Positions 33,392 through 43,452 of a stretch of 64,000 bases of DNA are shown piece by piece. Both the position numbers and the translations under genes were made by a program. Numbering within the stretch: the first letter of the stretch is position 1; every line of letters begins with the position of its first letter. The notes below the pieces were generated by a model. That model saw only the letters and a program-made list of their open reading frames with translations. It ran no database searches and was not told the DNA's origin. Source of the stretch: an uncultured Bacteroidales bacterium (lineage in GTDB: Bacteria; Bacteroidota; Bacteroidia; Bacteroidales; F082); contig CALBNV010000046.1 in assembly GCA_937896895.1 (NCBI GenBank), positions 1-64,000 on the forward strand, in the 5' to 3' direction.

Positions 33392-33714
33392 AATACAAAG
33401 GGTTTATTGGCAGCATTGAGGCAGAACTCGATGATGACACATTATATGGGAAAGTTCTTGGTCTTGATAAAAAAACTCTGATAACGTACGAAGGCAAGAC
33501 CTTGACAGAACTAAAGAAAGATTTCAAAAATGCGATTGACGACTACATAGAACACTGCAAGGAAAACGGACTGGAATTCCACAAGTCGTACAGTGGCAGC
33601 TTCAACATCCGCATTCCGGTTGACCTTCATGCCAGAATTGCGGCAATGGCACAATCTGAAGGCATATCACTCAACGCTTTCGTGAAGGAAAGCCTTATGA
33701 GAGCGGTCATGTAA
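33379..33714 (+). CDS. hicB: HicB family antitoxin
   Basis: The 111-residue protein joins an N-terminal HicB partial RNase H-like fold (KYKGFIGSIEAELDDDTLYG, then ELKKDFKNAIDDYIEHC) to a C-terminal ribbon-helix-helix DNA-binding domain (FNIRIPVDLHARIAAMA to the end). It neutralises HicA and autoregulates the pair. Overlap with hicA signals coupled translation. Confidence 0.9.
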   Translation: METLKYKGFIGSIEAELDDDTLYGKVLGLDKKTLITYEGKTLTELKKDFKNAIDDYIEHCKENGLEFHKSYSGSFNIRIPVDLHARIAAMAQSEGISLNAFVKESLMRAVM

Positions 33715-33754
33715 AATTTTCCAATCTTTCCGTTTTTCATGCGCTATTATTTCG

Positions 33755-33762
33755 TATTTTTG
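33755..33762 (+). promoter_or_regulatory. -7 element for purL
   Basis: TATTTTTG matches the Bacteroidetes -7 element and ends 22 bases before the ATG at 33785. An in-frame TTG at 33767 would lie almost on the transcription start and is therefore not used as the gene start. Confidence 0.6.
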
Positions 33763-33784
33763 CGCTTTGAAATATTTTGATTAT

Positions 33785-36700
33785 ATGGTAATCTTTTTCG
33801 AAAACCCTCAAAAGACAATCATCGCAGTACAATGCGCTGAAAATCCTTCAAGACAGGATATAACAAAATTCATTTGGCTTTTTGATAATGCAAAACAGAT
33901 TGACAGTCAGTCCGTTGAAGGTTATTTCTTCGGTCCGCGCCGTGAGATGATAACCCCGTGGAGCACCAACGCTGTGGAAATCACACAGAACATGGGCATC
34001 AAAGGCGTGGTACGCATCGAGCAATATTTCCCGGTAAAGGAAACCGACAACAGCTTCGACCCGATGCTTCAGGCGAAATACCACAACCTCGACCAGAACG
34101 TGTTTTTCGTTGACATCAAACCTGAACCGCTAAAGTATATCACTGATATTGAGGAATATAACCAGAAGGAAGGCCTCGCTCTGAGTCAGGAGGAAATCGA
34201 TTATCTGAAAGGCATCAGCAAGAAGATAGGCCGCGGCCTCACCGACTCCGAGGTCTATGGCTTCGCGCAGGTGAACTCGGAGCACTGCCGCCACAAGATC
34301 TTCAACGGCTCGTTCATCATCGACGGCAAGGAGATGCCGGAGACGCTTTTCGCGCTCATCAAGAAGACCTCGAAAGTGAACAAGAACAGGCTCGTCTCGG
34401 CATATAAAGACAACGTGGCGTTCATCCTCGGCCCGAAGGTGGAGCAGTTTGCGCCGGCGACGCAGCACAAGGCCGACTATTTCAGAATCAAAGACATAGA
34501 CACCGTCATCTCGCTCAAGGCGGAGACGCACAACTTCCCGACGACGGTCGAGCCGTTCAACGGGGCGGCCACCGGCACCGGCGGCGAGATACGCGACCGT
34601 CTCGCGGGCGGACGCGGCAGCATACCGCTGGCGGGCACCGCCGTATATATGACCTCGTACCCGCGCAACGACAGCTCACGCGAATGGGAGGACAGCTTCA
34701 AGGAACGCCCGTGGCTCTATCAGACACCTGAAGAGCTGCTCATCAAGGCGTCGAACGGAGCCTCCGACTTCGGCAACAAGTTCGGACAGCCGCTCATCAA
34801 CGGATCGCTGCTGACCTTCGAGCACTCCGAAGGCGAAGGCGGCGACTTCGGCTACGACAAGGTCATCATGGAGGCGGGCGGCATCGGCTTCGCCCCCGTT
34901 GACGACAGCATCAAGGAAGACCCGGAGCCGGGCGACCTCATCATAGTACTCGGTGGCGACAACTACCGCATCGGCATGGGCGGCGCGGCAGTCTCGAGCG
35001 TCGGCACCGGACAATACTCCAACGCCATCGAACTCAACGCCGTGCAACGCGCCAACCCGGAGATGCAGAAACGCGTCGCCAACGTCATACGCGCCATGGT
35101 TGAGAACGACAGCAACCCCGTGCGCTCCATCCACGACCACGGCGCCGGCGGACACCTCAACTGCCTCTCCGAACTCATCGACAAGAGCGGCGGCGTGGTG
35201 TATGTTGACAACCTCCCTGTCGGCGACCCGACACTCTCCGACAAGGAGATAATCGGCAACGAGTCGCAGGAAAGAATGGGACTCCTTGTGAATAAAGCAG
35301 ATACGGAAGTCATACGCCTCACCGCGGAACGCGAACGCGCACCTTATTACATGGTGGGCGAATCGACCGACGACCAACGACTCCGTTTCATCCGCAAAAA
35401 CGGCGTCAACCCGATAGACCTCAGTCTGTCTGACTTCTTCGGAAGCGCACCGAAGACCGTCCTGACCGACACCAACATCGACTATCAGTTCAGACCTGTT
35501 GAATATAAATCAAATAAGTTCGTTCAATATCTGCAAGACGTGCTTCAGATAGAGGCAGTGTCGTGCAAGGACTGGCTCACCAACAAGGTTGACCGTTCCG
35601 TCACCGGACGCGTCGCCATGCAGCAGTGCGCCGGCGCCATACAGCTGCCTCTCAACAATTTAGGCATCATGGCGTTGGACTATCAGGGCGTGCGCGGCAT
35701 AGGAACGGCATTGGGACACGCCCCGGCTGCGGCGTTGATTTCACCGGAATCCGGATCACGTCTCTCTGTGGCAGAGGCACTTACAAACCTCGTCTGGGCA
35801 CCGGTCGAAGAGAACCTCAAAGGCGTCTCGTTGAGCGCCAACTGGATGTGGCCGGCCAAGAACACAGGCGAGAATGCACGTCTCTACAGAGCAGTCAAGG
35901 CATTGAGCGACTTCTGCCTCGCCCTCGGCGTAAACGTCCCGACAGGAAAAGACTCACTGTCGATGACACAGAAATATCCTAACGGACAGAAAGTCCTTGC
36001 CCCCGGCACCGTCATCGTGACGGCAGCCGGCGAAGTGACCAACGTGAAGAAAGCGGTGAGACCTGTGGTAAAAACCGACAACGACACCAGACTTCTCTAC
36101 ATCGACTTCTCAAAAGACAGCTTCAAACTCGGCGGCAGCAGCTTCGCCCAGACATTGAGCAGAATAGGCGACGAGACACCAGATGTAAAAGACACTGAAT
36201 ATTTCAAACTGTGTTTCAACACCTTGCAACAACTCATCGAAAAAGGTCTGGTTCTTGCCGGACACGACGTCTCGGCCGGCGGTCTCATCACCACCTTGAT
36301 CGAGATGACATTCGCCAACTGCGAAGGCGGCCTCAGCGTTGACCTCAGCGCATTTGGCAAGAACGACCTCATCAGCGTGGCGTTCAGCGAGCAGCCGGCG
36401 GTGGTCATTCAGGTCAAAGACAACACCGTTGAGAAGATTCTCAATGACAACAATATTGAATATCAAATAATTGCAAAGCCGATAGACGAGCGTGTCATCG
36501 CATTGAAGAAAGGACAGGAGAATTACAGTCTCGACATCGACTCATTGCGTGACCTTTGGTACAAGAGTTCGTATCTGCTTGACGCGAGACAGAGCGGCGA
36601 GCAGAAAGCCCGCGAGCGTTTCAGGAACTACAAGAAACAGGATCTGCGTTATGACTTCGGCAGGTTCACCGGCAAGGCGTCCGACCTCGGCATCGACATG

Positions 36701-37474
36701 CACCGCCGCACACCGTCGGGCATCAAGGCGGCCATCATCCGCGAGAAAGGTGTCAACGGCGACCGCGAGATGGCGTATGCCCTCTACCTCGCCGGCTTCG
36801 ATGTGAAGGATGTCCACACCACCGACCTCATCAGTGGAAGGGAGGACCTCACCGATGTCAACATGATTGTATTCGTCGGCGGCTTCAGCAACTCCGACGT
36901 CCTCGGCTCCGCGAAGGGCTGGGCGGGCGCGTTGCTCTTCAACGAGAAGGCACGCAACGCCATCATGAACTTCTACAAGCGTCCCGACACGATGAGCCTC
37001 GGCGTCTGCAACGGCTGCCAGCTCATGACAGAGCTGCATCTCATCTATCCCGACCACGATGAACACATCAGGATGCTGCATAACGACTCGCATAAGTTCG
37101 AGTCTGGCTTCGTGAATATCAACATCGGATACAGCAACAGCATCATGTTGTCGAGCCTGAAGGGGCGGCGTCTCGGCGTATGGATCGCCCACGGCGAGGG
37201 CAAGTTCAGCTTCCCGTACTACAAGGACAAATACAACATCGCGATGAGCTACAGCTTCGACGAATATCCTGGCAACCCCAACGGCAGCGACTGGTCAGTG
37301 GCGGCGGTATGCTCCAACGACGGCCGTCATCTCGCCATGATGCCTCACCTTGAGAGAGCCTTCCTGCCGTGGCAGTGGCCTTATTACCCTGAGGAAAGGA
37401 AGAACGATGAGGTCAGCCCGTGGATCGAGGCATTCGTCAACGCATTGAATTGGATCAAGAGTAACAAGAATTGA
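33785..37474 (+). CDS. purL: Phosphoribosylformylglycinamidine synthase, large single-chain form
   Basis: The 1229-residue enzyme converts FGAR, glutamine and ATP to FGAM in purine synthesis. It carries all parts in one chain: an N-terminal PurS-like region, two AIR-synthase-type ATP domains (with TGTGGEIRDR near 265 and PTGKDSLSM near 715), and a C-terminal glutamine amidotransferase with the nucleophile in LGVCNGCQLMTEL and the IAHGEGKF segment. The ATG at 33785 fits the promoter. It overlaps the acyl-CoA synthetase start by one base. Confidence 0.96.
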   Translation: MVIFFENPQKTIIAVQCAENPSRQDITKFIWLFDNAKQIDSQSVEGYFFGPRREMITPWSTNAVEITQNMGIKGVVRIEQYFPVKETDNSFDPMLQAKYHNLDQNVFFVDIKPEPLKYITDIEEYNQKEGLALSQEEIDYLKGISKKIGRGLTDSEVYGFAQVNSEHCRHKIFNGSFIIDGKEMPETLFALIKKTSKVNKNRLVSAYKDNVAFILGPKVEQFAPATQHKADYFRIKDIDTVISLKAETHNFPTTVEPFNGAATGTGGEIRDRLAGGRGSIPLAGTAVYMTSYPRNDSSREWEDSFKERPWLYQTPEELLIKASNGASDFGNKFGQPLINGSLLTFEHSEGEGGDFGYDKVIMEAGGIGFAPVDDSIKEDPEPGDLIIVLGGDNYRIGMGGAAVSSVGTGQYSNAIELNAVQRANPEMQKRVANVIRAMVENDSNPVRSIHDHGAGGHLNCLSELIDKSGGVVYVDNLPVGDPTLSDKEIIGNESQERMGLLVNKADTEVIRLTAERERAPYYMVGESTDDQRLRFIRKNGVNPIDLSLSDFFGSAPKTVLTDTNIDYQFRPVEYKSNKFVQYLQDVLQIEAVSCKDWLTNKVDRSVTGRVAMQQCAGAIQLPLNNLGIMALDYQGVRGIGTALGHAPAAALISPESGSRLSVAEALTNLVWAPVEENLKGVSLSANWMWPAKNTGENARLYRAVKALSDFCLALGVNVPTGKDSLSMTQKYPNGQKVLAPGTVIVTAAGEVTNVKKAVRPVVKTDNDTRLLYIDFSKDSFKLGGSSFAQTLSRIGDETPDVKDTEYFKLCFNTLQQLIEKGLVLAGHDVSAGGLITTLIEMTFANCEGGLSVDLSAFGKNDLISVAFSEQPAVVIQVKDNTVEKILNDNNIEYQIIAKPIDERVIALKKGQENYSLDIDSLRDLWYKSSYLLDARQSGEQKARERFRNYKKQDLRYDFGRFTGKASDLGIDMHRRTPSGIKAAIIREKGVNGDREMAYALYLAGFDVKDVHTTDLISGREDLTDVNMIVFVGGFSNSDVLGSAKGWAGALLFNEKARNAIMNFYKRPDTMSLGVCNGCQLMTELHLIYPDHDEHIRMLHNDSHKFESGFVNINIGYSNSIMLSSLKGRRLGVWIAHGEGKFSFPYYKDKYNIAMSYSFDEYPGNPNGSDWSVAAVCSNDGRHLAMMPHLERAFLPWQWPYYPEERKNDEVSPWIEAFVNALNWIKSNKN

Positions 37475-39258
37475 TGAGAAACGACGTCCCGCCCAGATTG
37501 TTCGACCTGGTGTCATACTATATTAATAGGTATGGTGACCATCATGACTGCCTTTTTGGAGGCAAGGTGAACGGCAAATGGGTGAGATACGACGGTGTGT
37601 CATTCAAGGAGACCACCGACAACATCAGCTACGGGCTTCTGAAGCTCGGCGTGAGGCGCGGCGACCGCATCGCGTTGATTGCCAGCAACTGCCCAGAATG
37701 GAACATGATTGACTTCGCCGTCCAGCAGATCGGCGCAATCTGCGTCCCGATATACCCGACAATCAGCCAAAGCGACTACGAATACATCTTCCGTCATTCG
37801 GAAACGAAAATCGCATTTATATATAACAAGCTGATTTTTAACAAGATAAAAGAAATCTCAGGAGACATTTCTTTTGTTGAGTCAATATTCTCAATCAGGC
37901 CGACCGAAGGCGTGAAGCCTCTCTCGGAACTCATCGAACTCGGCAGGGCGAATCAGGACAGGGCAGCACTTGAAGCCATTGAGAATGAGATAAATACGGA
38001 CGACATCGCCACCATCATCTACACGTCGGGCACGCTCGGCCTCCCGAAAGGCGTGATGCTCACCCACGACAACATCCTGTCGATGGTCAGGAACCTGTGC
38101 CCCGTCTATACCGTCGATGAGACACACGACTCGATAAGCTACCTTCCACTCAGCCACATTTACGAGAGGGCGATAATATATTGCCACGTCTATCTCGGCA
38201 CAGCCACATATTATGTTGAGAACATCGGCACGATTCTCAATGACATTCAAGACATCAAGCCGAAGTCATTCTCATCGGTGCCGCGTCTCATCGAGAGGAT
38301 TTTCTCGAACATCATGCGAAACGGGCGGAAGCTGAAAGGGCCGCAGAAGAGGCTGTTCGATTGGGCGATGCTCCTTGCGGAGAGATACGACGAGACAGGA
38401 AAAGACAACGGGTATTTTTACAAGAAAGAGCTTAAGATTGCCGACAGGTTGTTTTACGGCAAGGTGCGTGAGCTGTTCGGCGGCAGGCTTGAGTTCATCA
38501 TCGTCGGCGGCGCGTCGATACAGCCGAGATTAGTGAAGGTCTTCAGCGCGTTTGGCATCCCTATTGTGGAAGGTTACGGCCTCACCGAGACATCACCTGT
38601 GATTGCCACAAACAGTCTGGTCACAGGCAAGATAAAAGCCGGAACCGTCGGCGAACCGCTTGTAAATCAGACAGTCAAGATTGCAGAAAACGGCGAGATA
38701 CTTGTCAAGGGCGACAATGTCTTCACAGGATATTACAAAGATGATGAGAAGACGCGCGAGGCCATCGACGCCTACGGGTTCTTCCACACCGGCGACCTCG
38801 GCGAGTTTGACAACGACGGGATGTTGAGGATTACCGGCAGGATAAAGGAGATTTTCAAGACCTCGATGGGCAAATATGTCAGCCCTGCGTTGCTTGAAAG
38901 CAAGATATGCGAGTCGCCTCTCATCTCACAGATAATGGTAGTCGGCGAGAACCAGAAATTCGCCGGAGCGCTTATCGTTCCGAACTTCGATTATGTGAAG
39001 GCATGGTGCGAGGAGAACGGCATAGCATTTGTATCCAACAAGGAATCGATTAAGAATCAAGATGTTGTGAATTGTTTCCGCAATGAGATAGCGAAGTATA
39101 ACAAAGAGTTTGGCGACTACGAGCAGATCAAGAGGTTTGAGTTGATTGACCATGAATGGAGCATCGAGGCCGGTGAGATGACGCCGAGTCTGAAGTTGAG
39201 GCGCAGTGTGATCATTGAGAGGCACGCCGCGGAGATTGAGAGGATATTTTCGGAGTGA
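37474..39258 (+). CDS. Long-chain acyl-CoA synthetase (AMP-forming)
   Basis: The 594-residue protein belongs to the ANL superfamily and activates fatty acids to acyl-CoA through an acyl-AMP. Motifs: IIYTSGTLGLPKGVMLTH (about 183-200; most relatives have T where L follows GT), EGYGLTETSPV (about 366), and HTGDLGEFDNDGMLRITGR with the KEIFKTSMGKYVSP end (about 430-460). It begins at the ATG overlapping the purL stop (TGATG), so translation is coupled. It converges with holA three bases downstream. Confidence 0.93.
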   Translation: MRNDVPPRLFDLVSYYINRYGDHHDCLFGGKVNGKWVRYDGVSFKETTDNISYGLLKLGVRRGDRIALIASNCPEWNMIDFAVQQIGAICVPIYPTISQSDYEYIFRHSETKIAFIYNKLIFNKIKEISGDISFVESIFSIRPTEGVKPLSELIELGRANQDRAALEAIENEINTDDIATIIYTSGTLGLPKGVMLTHDNILSMVRNLCPVYTVDETHDSISYLPLSHIYERAIIYCHVYLGTATYYVENIGTILNDIQDIKPKSFSSVPRLIERIFSNIMRNGRKLKGPQKRLFDWAMLLAERYDETGKDNGYFYKKELKIADRLFYGKVRELFGGRLEFIIVGGASIQPRLVKVFSAFGIPIVEGYGLTETSPVIATNSLVTGKIKAGTVGEPLVNQTVKIAENGEILVKGDNVFTGYYKDDEKTREAIDAYGFFHTGDLGEFDNDGMLRITGRIKEIFKTSMGKYVSPALLESKICESPLISQIMVVGENQKFAGALIVPNFDYVKAWCEENGIAFVSNKESIKNQDVVNCFRNEIAKYNKEFGDYEQIKRFELIDHEWSIEAGEMTPSLKLRRSVIIERHAAEIERIFSE

Positions 39259-39261
39259 TTT

Positions 39262-40260
39262 TCACATCATCAGCTTGTAAATCATCTCGCGGTAAAGCTC
39301 TTTCTGGTCAATGTCGCCGACACCGTAACCCTTTGATTTCAAGTCGAACTCGCGCAGGACAGCGATGTTTTCGACACATTTCTTTATTGAATAACGACGC
39401 GCCGCCTCAAGGTAGTCGCTGACGAAAAACGGATTCACTCCGATGACGCTGGCAACCGCGTTCTTGCTTTTGTCTGACGAATAATGCAGTTTCAGGAGCT
39501 TGCAGTAATAGCCGTAAAGTATTATCACTGAAGCGATTAATGGGTTGTCTTTAGGGTTGTCGCCGAAATAGTTTATGATTTGCACAGCCTTGGCGAAGTC
39601 GCCGTAGCTGATGGCTTTCTGTAGCTCGAAGATGTTGAAATCCTTTGAGATTCCGATGTTGTATTCAACGTCGTTGTCGTCAATCTCCTTTTTCTGCGGC
39701 ACGGCGACAATCAGCTTCTCAAGCTCGTTTTTGATTTTATGCAAGTCGGTGCCGAGAAAATCGGCGAGCATCTGGCACGCTTTCTGAGAGATGCGGTAGT
39801 TGCGGCTGCCGAGATAATTGACAATCCATTGCGGTATGGCGTTGTCGTACAGCTTCTTAGACTCAAAAAGCACATGGTTTTTCTCAAGAGTCTTGGCGAG
39901 CTTCTGTCGTTTGTCGAGTTTCTTGTATTTGTAATTGATGACAAGAATCGTGGTCTGCGGAATGAGTTCGAGATAAGGCTCCATCTCCTCGATATTCTTC
40001 ACATCCTGCGCCTCTTTCACGATGACAACCAAATAGTTACCCATCATCGGATAGTTACGCGCCTGCGTCACAATGTCGTGTACGTTGACGTCTTTCCCGT
40101 AGAGAATGACCTGATTGAAGGCCTTGTCGGCTTCGTCGAGGACGGTGCTTTCTATCGCGTCGCTGATTGAGTCGATGAAATAAGGCTCCTCGCCCATCAG
40201 GAAATACACCGGATGGTAGATTTGTTTTTTTATGTCGGAAAGGATCTGTTCGTATGTCAT
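39262..40260 (-). CDS. holA: DNA polymerase III delta subunit
   Basis: The 332-residue protein loads the sliding clamp as part of the clamp-loader complex. It starts MTYEQILSDIKKQIYHPVYF, with the typical FLMGEEPYFIDSI that follows, and has the YPMMGNYLVVIVKEAQDVKN segment. The open frame continues 163 codons upstream, but that part is antisense to the AMP nucleosidase gene and unlike any protein; the ATG at 40260 overlaps that gene's stop by one base (TGATG). Confidence 0.9.
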   Translation of the reverse strand: MTYEQILSDIKKQIYHPVYFLMGEEPYFIDSISDAIESTVLDEADKAFNQVILYGKDVNVHDIVTQARNYPMMGNYLVVIVKEAQDVKNIEEMEPYLELIPQTTILVINYKYKKLDKRQKLAKTLEKNHVLFESKKLYDNAIPQWIVNYLGSRNYRISQKACQMLADFLGTDLHKIKNELEKLIVAVPQKKEIDDNDVEYNIGISKDFNIFELQKAISYGDFAKAVQIINYFGDNPKDNPLIASVIILYGYYCKLLKLHYSSDKSKNAVASVIGVNPFFVSDYLEAARRYSIKKCVENIAVLREFDLKSKGYGVGDIDQKELYREMIYKLMM

Positions 40261-41030
40261 CAGAACTTCAAGTGTTTGAGAGTCAATCCGTTGTTTATGA
40301 TTTGCTGGAGAGCCTGGATGCCGATTTTGATATGGTTTTCGACATAGAGACTGTTGACGCGTTTGTCGCTTTCCTCGGTCTTGACGCCTTCCGGTGTCAT
40401 CGGCTGGTCGGAGATGAGCAGCAGTGCGCCGGTCGGGATTTCGTTGGCGAAGCCGCAGGTGAAGATTGTCGCGGTCTCCATATCGACGGCCATGCAGCGT
40501 GTCTTCGCGAGGTATTCCTTGAAGCGGTCGTCGTGCTCCCACACGCGGCGGTTGGTGGTATAGACAGTGCCGGTCCAGTAGTCGCAGCCGTTGTCGCGGA
40601 TGGTTGTCGATATTGCCTTTTGCAGCATGAACGACGGCAGTGCTGGCACCTCGGGCGGCATGTAGTCGTTCGACGTCCCTTCGCCGCGTATCGCCGCTAT
40701 CGGGAGCATCATCGTCCCGACGGTGTATTTCGCGCGGACAGCGCCGCATTTGCCGAGGAAGAGCACGGCCTTCGGCTTTATCCCGCTCAGCAAATCCATG
40801 ACCGTCGCGGCGTTGGGGCTCCCCATACCGAAATTTATCATCGTGATGTCACCGGCGGTTGCGCAAGGCATCGAGCGGTCGGCACCGACAACCGGCACAT
40901 CGTTCCATTCGGCGAAAAGCTCAAGATATTTCTTGAAATTCGTCAGAAGAATGAATTCTCCGAAAGCATCAAGACTCTGTCCGGTATAGCGAGGCAGCCA
41001 GTTTTGGGTTATTTCCTGTTTTGTTTTCAT
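40260..41030 (-). CDS. amn: AMP nucleosidase
   Basis: The 256-residue phosphorylase-fold protein cleaves AMP to adenine and ribose 5-phosphate. It matches the short Bacteroidetes form, with the GMGSPNAATVMDLLSGIKPK stretch (about 93-112), FLGKCGAVRAKYTVG and the substrate-loop ACDMETATIF-like segment (here MAVDMETATIFTCGFA, about 196-211). Its stop overlaps the holA start. Confidence 0.9.
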   Translation of the reverse strand: MKTKQEITQNWLPRYTGQSLDAFGEFILLTNFKKYLELFAEWNDVPVVGADRSMPCATAGDITMINFGMGSPNAATVMDLLSGIKPKAVLFLGKCGAVRAKYTVGTMMLPIAAIRGEGTSNDYMPPEVPALPSFMLQKAISTTIRDNGCDYWTGTVYTTNRRVWEHDDRFKEYLAKTRCMAVDMETATIFTCGFANEIPTGALLLISDQPMTPEGVKTEESDKRVNSLYVENHIKIGIQALQQIINNGLTLKHLKF

Positions 41031-41133
41031 GACAATGAAAAATTTCGTGCAAAGATACAGATTTTTCTCACTGATTTTCCATGACCTGTTTAAAATATCT
41101 ACAGGAAATCAGCGTTAATCTTCGCGACATTTA

Positions 41134-41141
41134 TTATTTTT
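41134..41141 (+). promoter_or_regulatory. -7 element for the radical SAM gene
   Basis: TATTTTTG near 41134 matches TAnnTTTG and lies about 20 bases before the ATG at 41161, which supports that start over an in-frame start further upstream. Confidence 0.5.
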
Positions 41142-41160
41142 GCAAAAATTTTTAAGAGAA

Positions 41161-41937
41161 ATGGCAATATTGTTTGAAAGTTTGGTTTTCGGTCCGATTC
41201 GCAGCCGTCGTCTCGGCAACTCATTGGGAATCAATCTTATGCCAACGGTCGGGAAGATATGCACCTTCAACTGCGTCTATTGCGAATGCGGTTGGAACCC
41301 CGAACACAGAAACGAACACGCGCATTTGGCGACGCCGGAAGAATATGAAATGACATTGGAGAACGCCCTGAAAGAACTCGTCGGCACACCGAAAGAACCC
41401 GACAGCATCACATTTTCGGGCAACGGAGAACCGACGCTGCATCCCGATTTTCCGGAAATTATTGACATAACAATAAGATTAAGAGACAAATACATCCCAA
41501 AGGCGGTCGTAAGCGTGCTGACAAACGGCACACGCATCCACGACGAGAGAATCTTCAACGCATTGAAAAAAGTCGATAACAACATCTGCAAACTCGACGG
41601 CGGAAGCCTCGACACCATCAATAAAATCGACCAGCCTAACGTAAATATCAACCTTGAACAATATATCAGCGACTTGCAACATTTTGACAGTCAGGTTATT
41701 ATACAGACACTTTTCCTTCGCGGAAGTCACGGCGGAAATGTCATCGACAACACCACCGAAGAAGAAATCGACCTCTGGCTTAGCCATCTTAAAAAAATAA
41801 AGCCGAGAAAGACAATGATTTATGTCATCGACAGAGAGACGCCGGAAAAGAACCTTGAAAAACTGAGTGGAAAAAAGATGGCCGAAATCGCCGAAAAGGT
41901 GAAGAAAACCGGACTTGAGGTGGAATTTTACGCATAG
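41161..41937 (+). CDS. Radical SAM protein
   Basis: The 258-residue protein starts MAILFESLVFGPIRSRRLGN and has the 4Fe-4S triad in CTFNCVYCECGW (CxxxCxxC), followed by ITFSGNGEPTLHPDFPE and the later NNICKLDGGS segment. This matches the family related to molybdenum-cofactor-type and wybutosine-like radical SAM enzymes; the specific reaction is unknown. The stop is at 41935-41937. Confidence 0.85.
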   Translation: MAILFESLVFGPIRSRRLGNSLGINLMPTVGKICTFNCVYCECGWNPEHRNEHAHLATPEEYEMTLENALKELVGTPKEPDSITFSGNGEPTLHPDFPEIIDITIRLRDKYIPKAVVSVLTNGTRIHDERIFNALKKVDNNICKLDGGSLDTINKIDQPNVNINLEQYISDLQHFDSQVIIQTLFLRGSHGGNVIDNTTEEEIDLWLSHLKKIKPRKTMIYVIDRETPEKNLEKLSGKKMAEIAEKVKKTGLEVEFYA

Positions 41938-41955
41938 TGTAAAATATTTCATTTT

Positions 41956-41989
41956 TTTGACGCACCTATCGAAAAAATAAGTACCTTTG
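41956..41989 (+). promoter_or_regulatory. Promoter for the 204-residue membrane protein gene
   Basis: TTTG (41956-41959, extended to TTTTTTGAC) stands 22 bases before TACCTTTG (41982-41989). Both elements match the Bacteroidetes consensus. The gene starts at 42015, 25 bases downstream. Confidence 0.75.
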
Positions 41990-42014
41990 CCGCACGAAAA
42001 TAAATTTTGAAATC

Positions 42015-42629
42015 ATGAATAAAAAACTCACAATCATCAACATTGCATTGGCATTAGTTGCAGTTCTTTTGGCTTATTTAGTATTCGACAGCATCAGACA
42101 ACCTGTGGCATTTGAAAACATACGCAGGGAAAGAGAAAGCGAAGTGATACAGAACCTCAAAGACATCAGAAGCACACAGACCTTGTTCAAACAGACTTAC
42201 AACAGATACACCGCCAATTTCGATTCACTCATCGAATACGTCAAGACAGGCGAGCTTCCTGTTGTGAACATCATCCCGGATCCGGCAGATACGACATTCA
42301 CAAAGACAATCAACGACACAGTAGATTTCGTGAAAGTCTCCGACTCGTTGTTCAAGAACAGAGTGAATTTCAATGTCAATGACCTCCGCTACATCCCGTT
42401 CTCAAACAAAGTCGAGTTTGAAATGAACGCCGGATACATCACGAGAGGTGGCCTGAAAGTCGCCGTGTTCGAGGCGAAAGCACCTTACAAGTCATACCTC
42501 AACAACGAAGACAAGAAGTTCCGCCAGAGAGTGAACAACCTCAGAGCCGAGCAGGAAGACTTGGACAAATACGCGGGCTTGAAGGTCGGTTCAATGGATG
42601 AGCCTTCATTAAACGGTAACTGGGAGTAA
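42015..42629 (+). CDS. Conserved single-pass membrane protein, unknown function
   Basis: The 204-residue protein has one N-terminal membrane helix (IINIALALVAVLLAYLVFDS, about 6-25) and a periplasmic body with a helix (about 38-80) containing IQNLKDIRSTQTLFKQTYNR, then a mixed region. The arrangement resembles pilin-like or gliding-type N-terminal helices followed by a soluble domain, but I cannot name the family. It starts the operon with the DUF3822 protein and rsmD, one base apart from the next gene. Confidence 0.75.
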   Translation: MNKKLTIINIALALVAVLLAYLVFDSIRQPVAFENIRRERESEVIQNLKDIRSTQTLFKQTYNRYTANFDSLIEYVKTGELPVVNIIPDPADTTFTKTINDTVDFVKVSDSLFKNRVNFNVNDLRYIPFSNKVEFEMNAGYITRGGLKVAVFEAKAPYKSYLNNEDKKFRQRVNNLRAEQEDLDKYAGLKVGSMDEPSLNGNWE

Positions 42630-42630
42630 C

Positions 42631-43452
42631 ATGTTTCCTGAATCAGGGACATTGAATAACTACGGGATAACCATCCAGCTTTCGTTGGATGGTTTTTCGT
42701 TTGTGATATATGACATTAACAATCATATATTTACAGACGCAGAGCGTGTCAGCACGCCGATGCCTTCGTTAAGGGAAGCCATCACCGAGATACAAGAGAA
42801 ACATATTTGTGACATCGCGGATTTCGCGAAGCTGACTGTGCTTTTCGACAACTGCGCGAACACCTTTGTGCCGGCATCTGTCTTTCAAAATCAGGCGAAA
42901 GGCAGATACCTTGACTTTTTGGGCATCGGAGGCGAGGGCAGGACACCCGTCTCAGACTTTGTCGGTACCATCGAGGCAAACAACGTGTTCGCCATTTCAA
43001 GCGAAGACGCCAAGACATTGACTGATATTCAGACAGATACGAGGTTTCATCATATCACCAGCGTGTTAGTTTCGAGCGTTGTCAAAGACAACATCCACAA
43101 GAGCGGCGAGCCAGTCATTCATCTGAATGTGAAAAGTCCGAAGTTTGACATGATCGTGATAAAAGGCTCCAGCTTATTGTTTCACAACACATTCAGTTTC
43201 AAGACAAAAGAAGACTTCCTTTATTTCCTGCTTTTCAGCATCGACCAGCTTCACATCGACGCAGGCACGGTGCCGGTTTATTTCTCAGGCATGATAGAAG
43301 AGAAATCGCAGCTTGTGGAACTTGCTTCGAGATATATCAGAGACATCCGTTTCGTGAGACGCGACAACAGCATGGCATTCACCGAGGAGGTGGAAGAGAC
43401 ACCTTATTATTATAATTACACACTTTTCAATTCAACAACATGCGAATTATAA
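42631..43452 (+). CDS. DUF3822 family protein
   Basis: The 273-residue protein reads like two related actin/ASKHA-type halves typical of DUF3822: ITIQLSLDGFSFVIYD at the start and MIVIKGSSLLFHNTFSFKTK in the second half. It is conserved in Bacteroidetes next to rsmD; function is not established. It overlaps rsmD by 13 bases and follows the membrane protein gene by one base. Confidence 0.85.
   Translation: MFPESGTLNNYGITIQLSLDGFSFVIYDINNHIFTDAERVSTPMPSLREAITEIQEKHICDIADFAKLTVLFDNCANTFVPASVFQNQAKGRYLDFLGIGGEGRTPVSDFVGTIEANNVFAISSEDAKTLTDIQTDTRFHHITSVLVSSVVKDNIHKSGEPVIHLNVKSPKFDMIVIKGSSLLFHNTFSFKTKEDFLYFLLFSIDQLHIDAGTVPVYFSGMIEEKSQLVELASRYIRDIRFVRRDNSMAFTEEVEETPYYYNYTLFNSTTCEL

Noticed and set aside
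34130..37516. Several long open frames antisense to purL (for example 34676-35377 and 36542-37192).
   Set aside because: They mirror the codon bias of purL, lack promoters and show no protein-like features.
40261..40749. A 163-codon N-terminal extension of holA.
   Set aside because: It is antisense to the AMP nucleosidase gene, is rich in R and H and lacks domain features; the ATG at 40260 overlaps the upstream stop.
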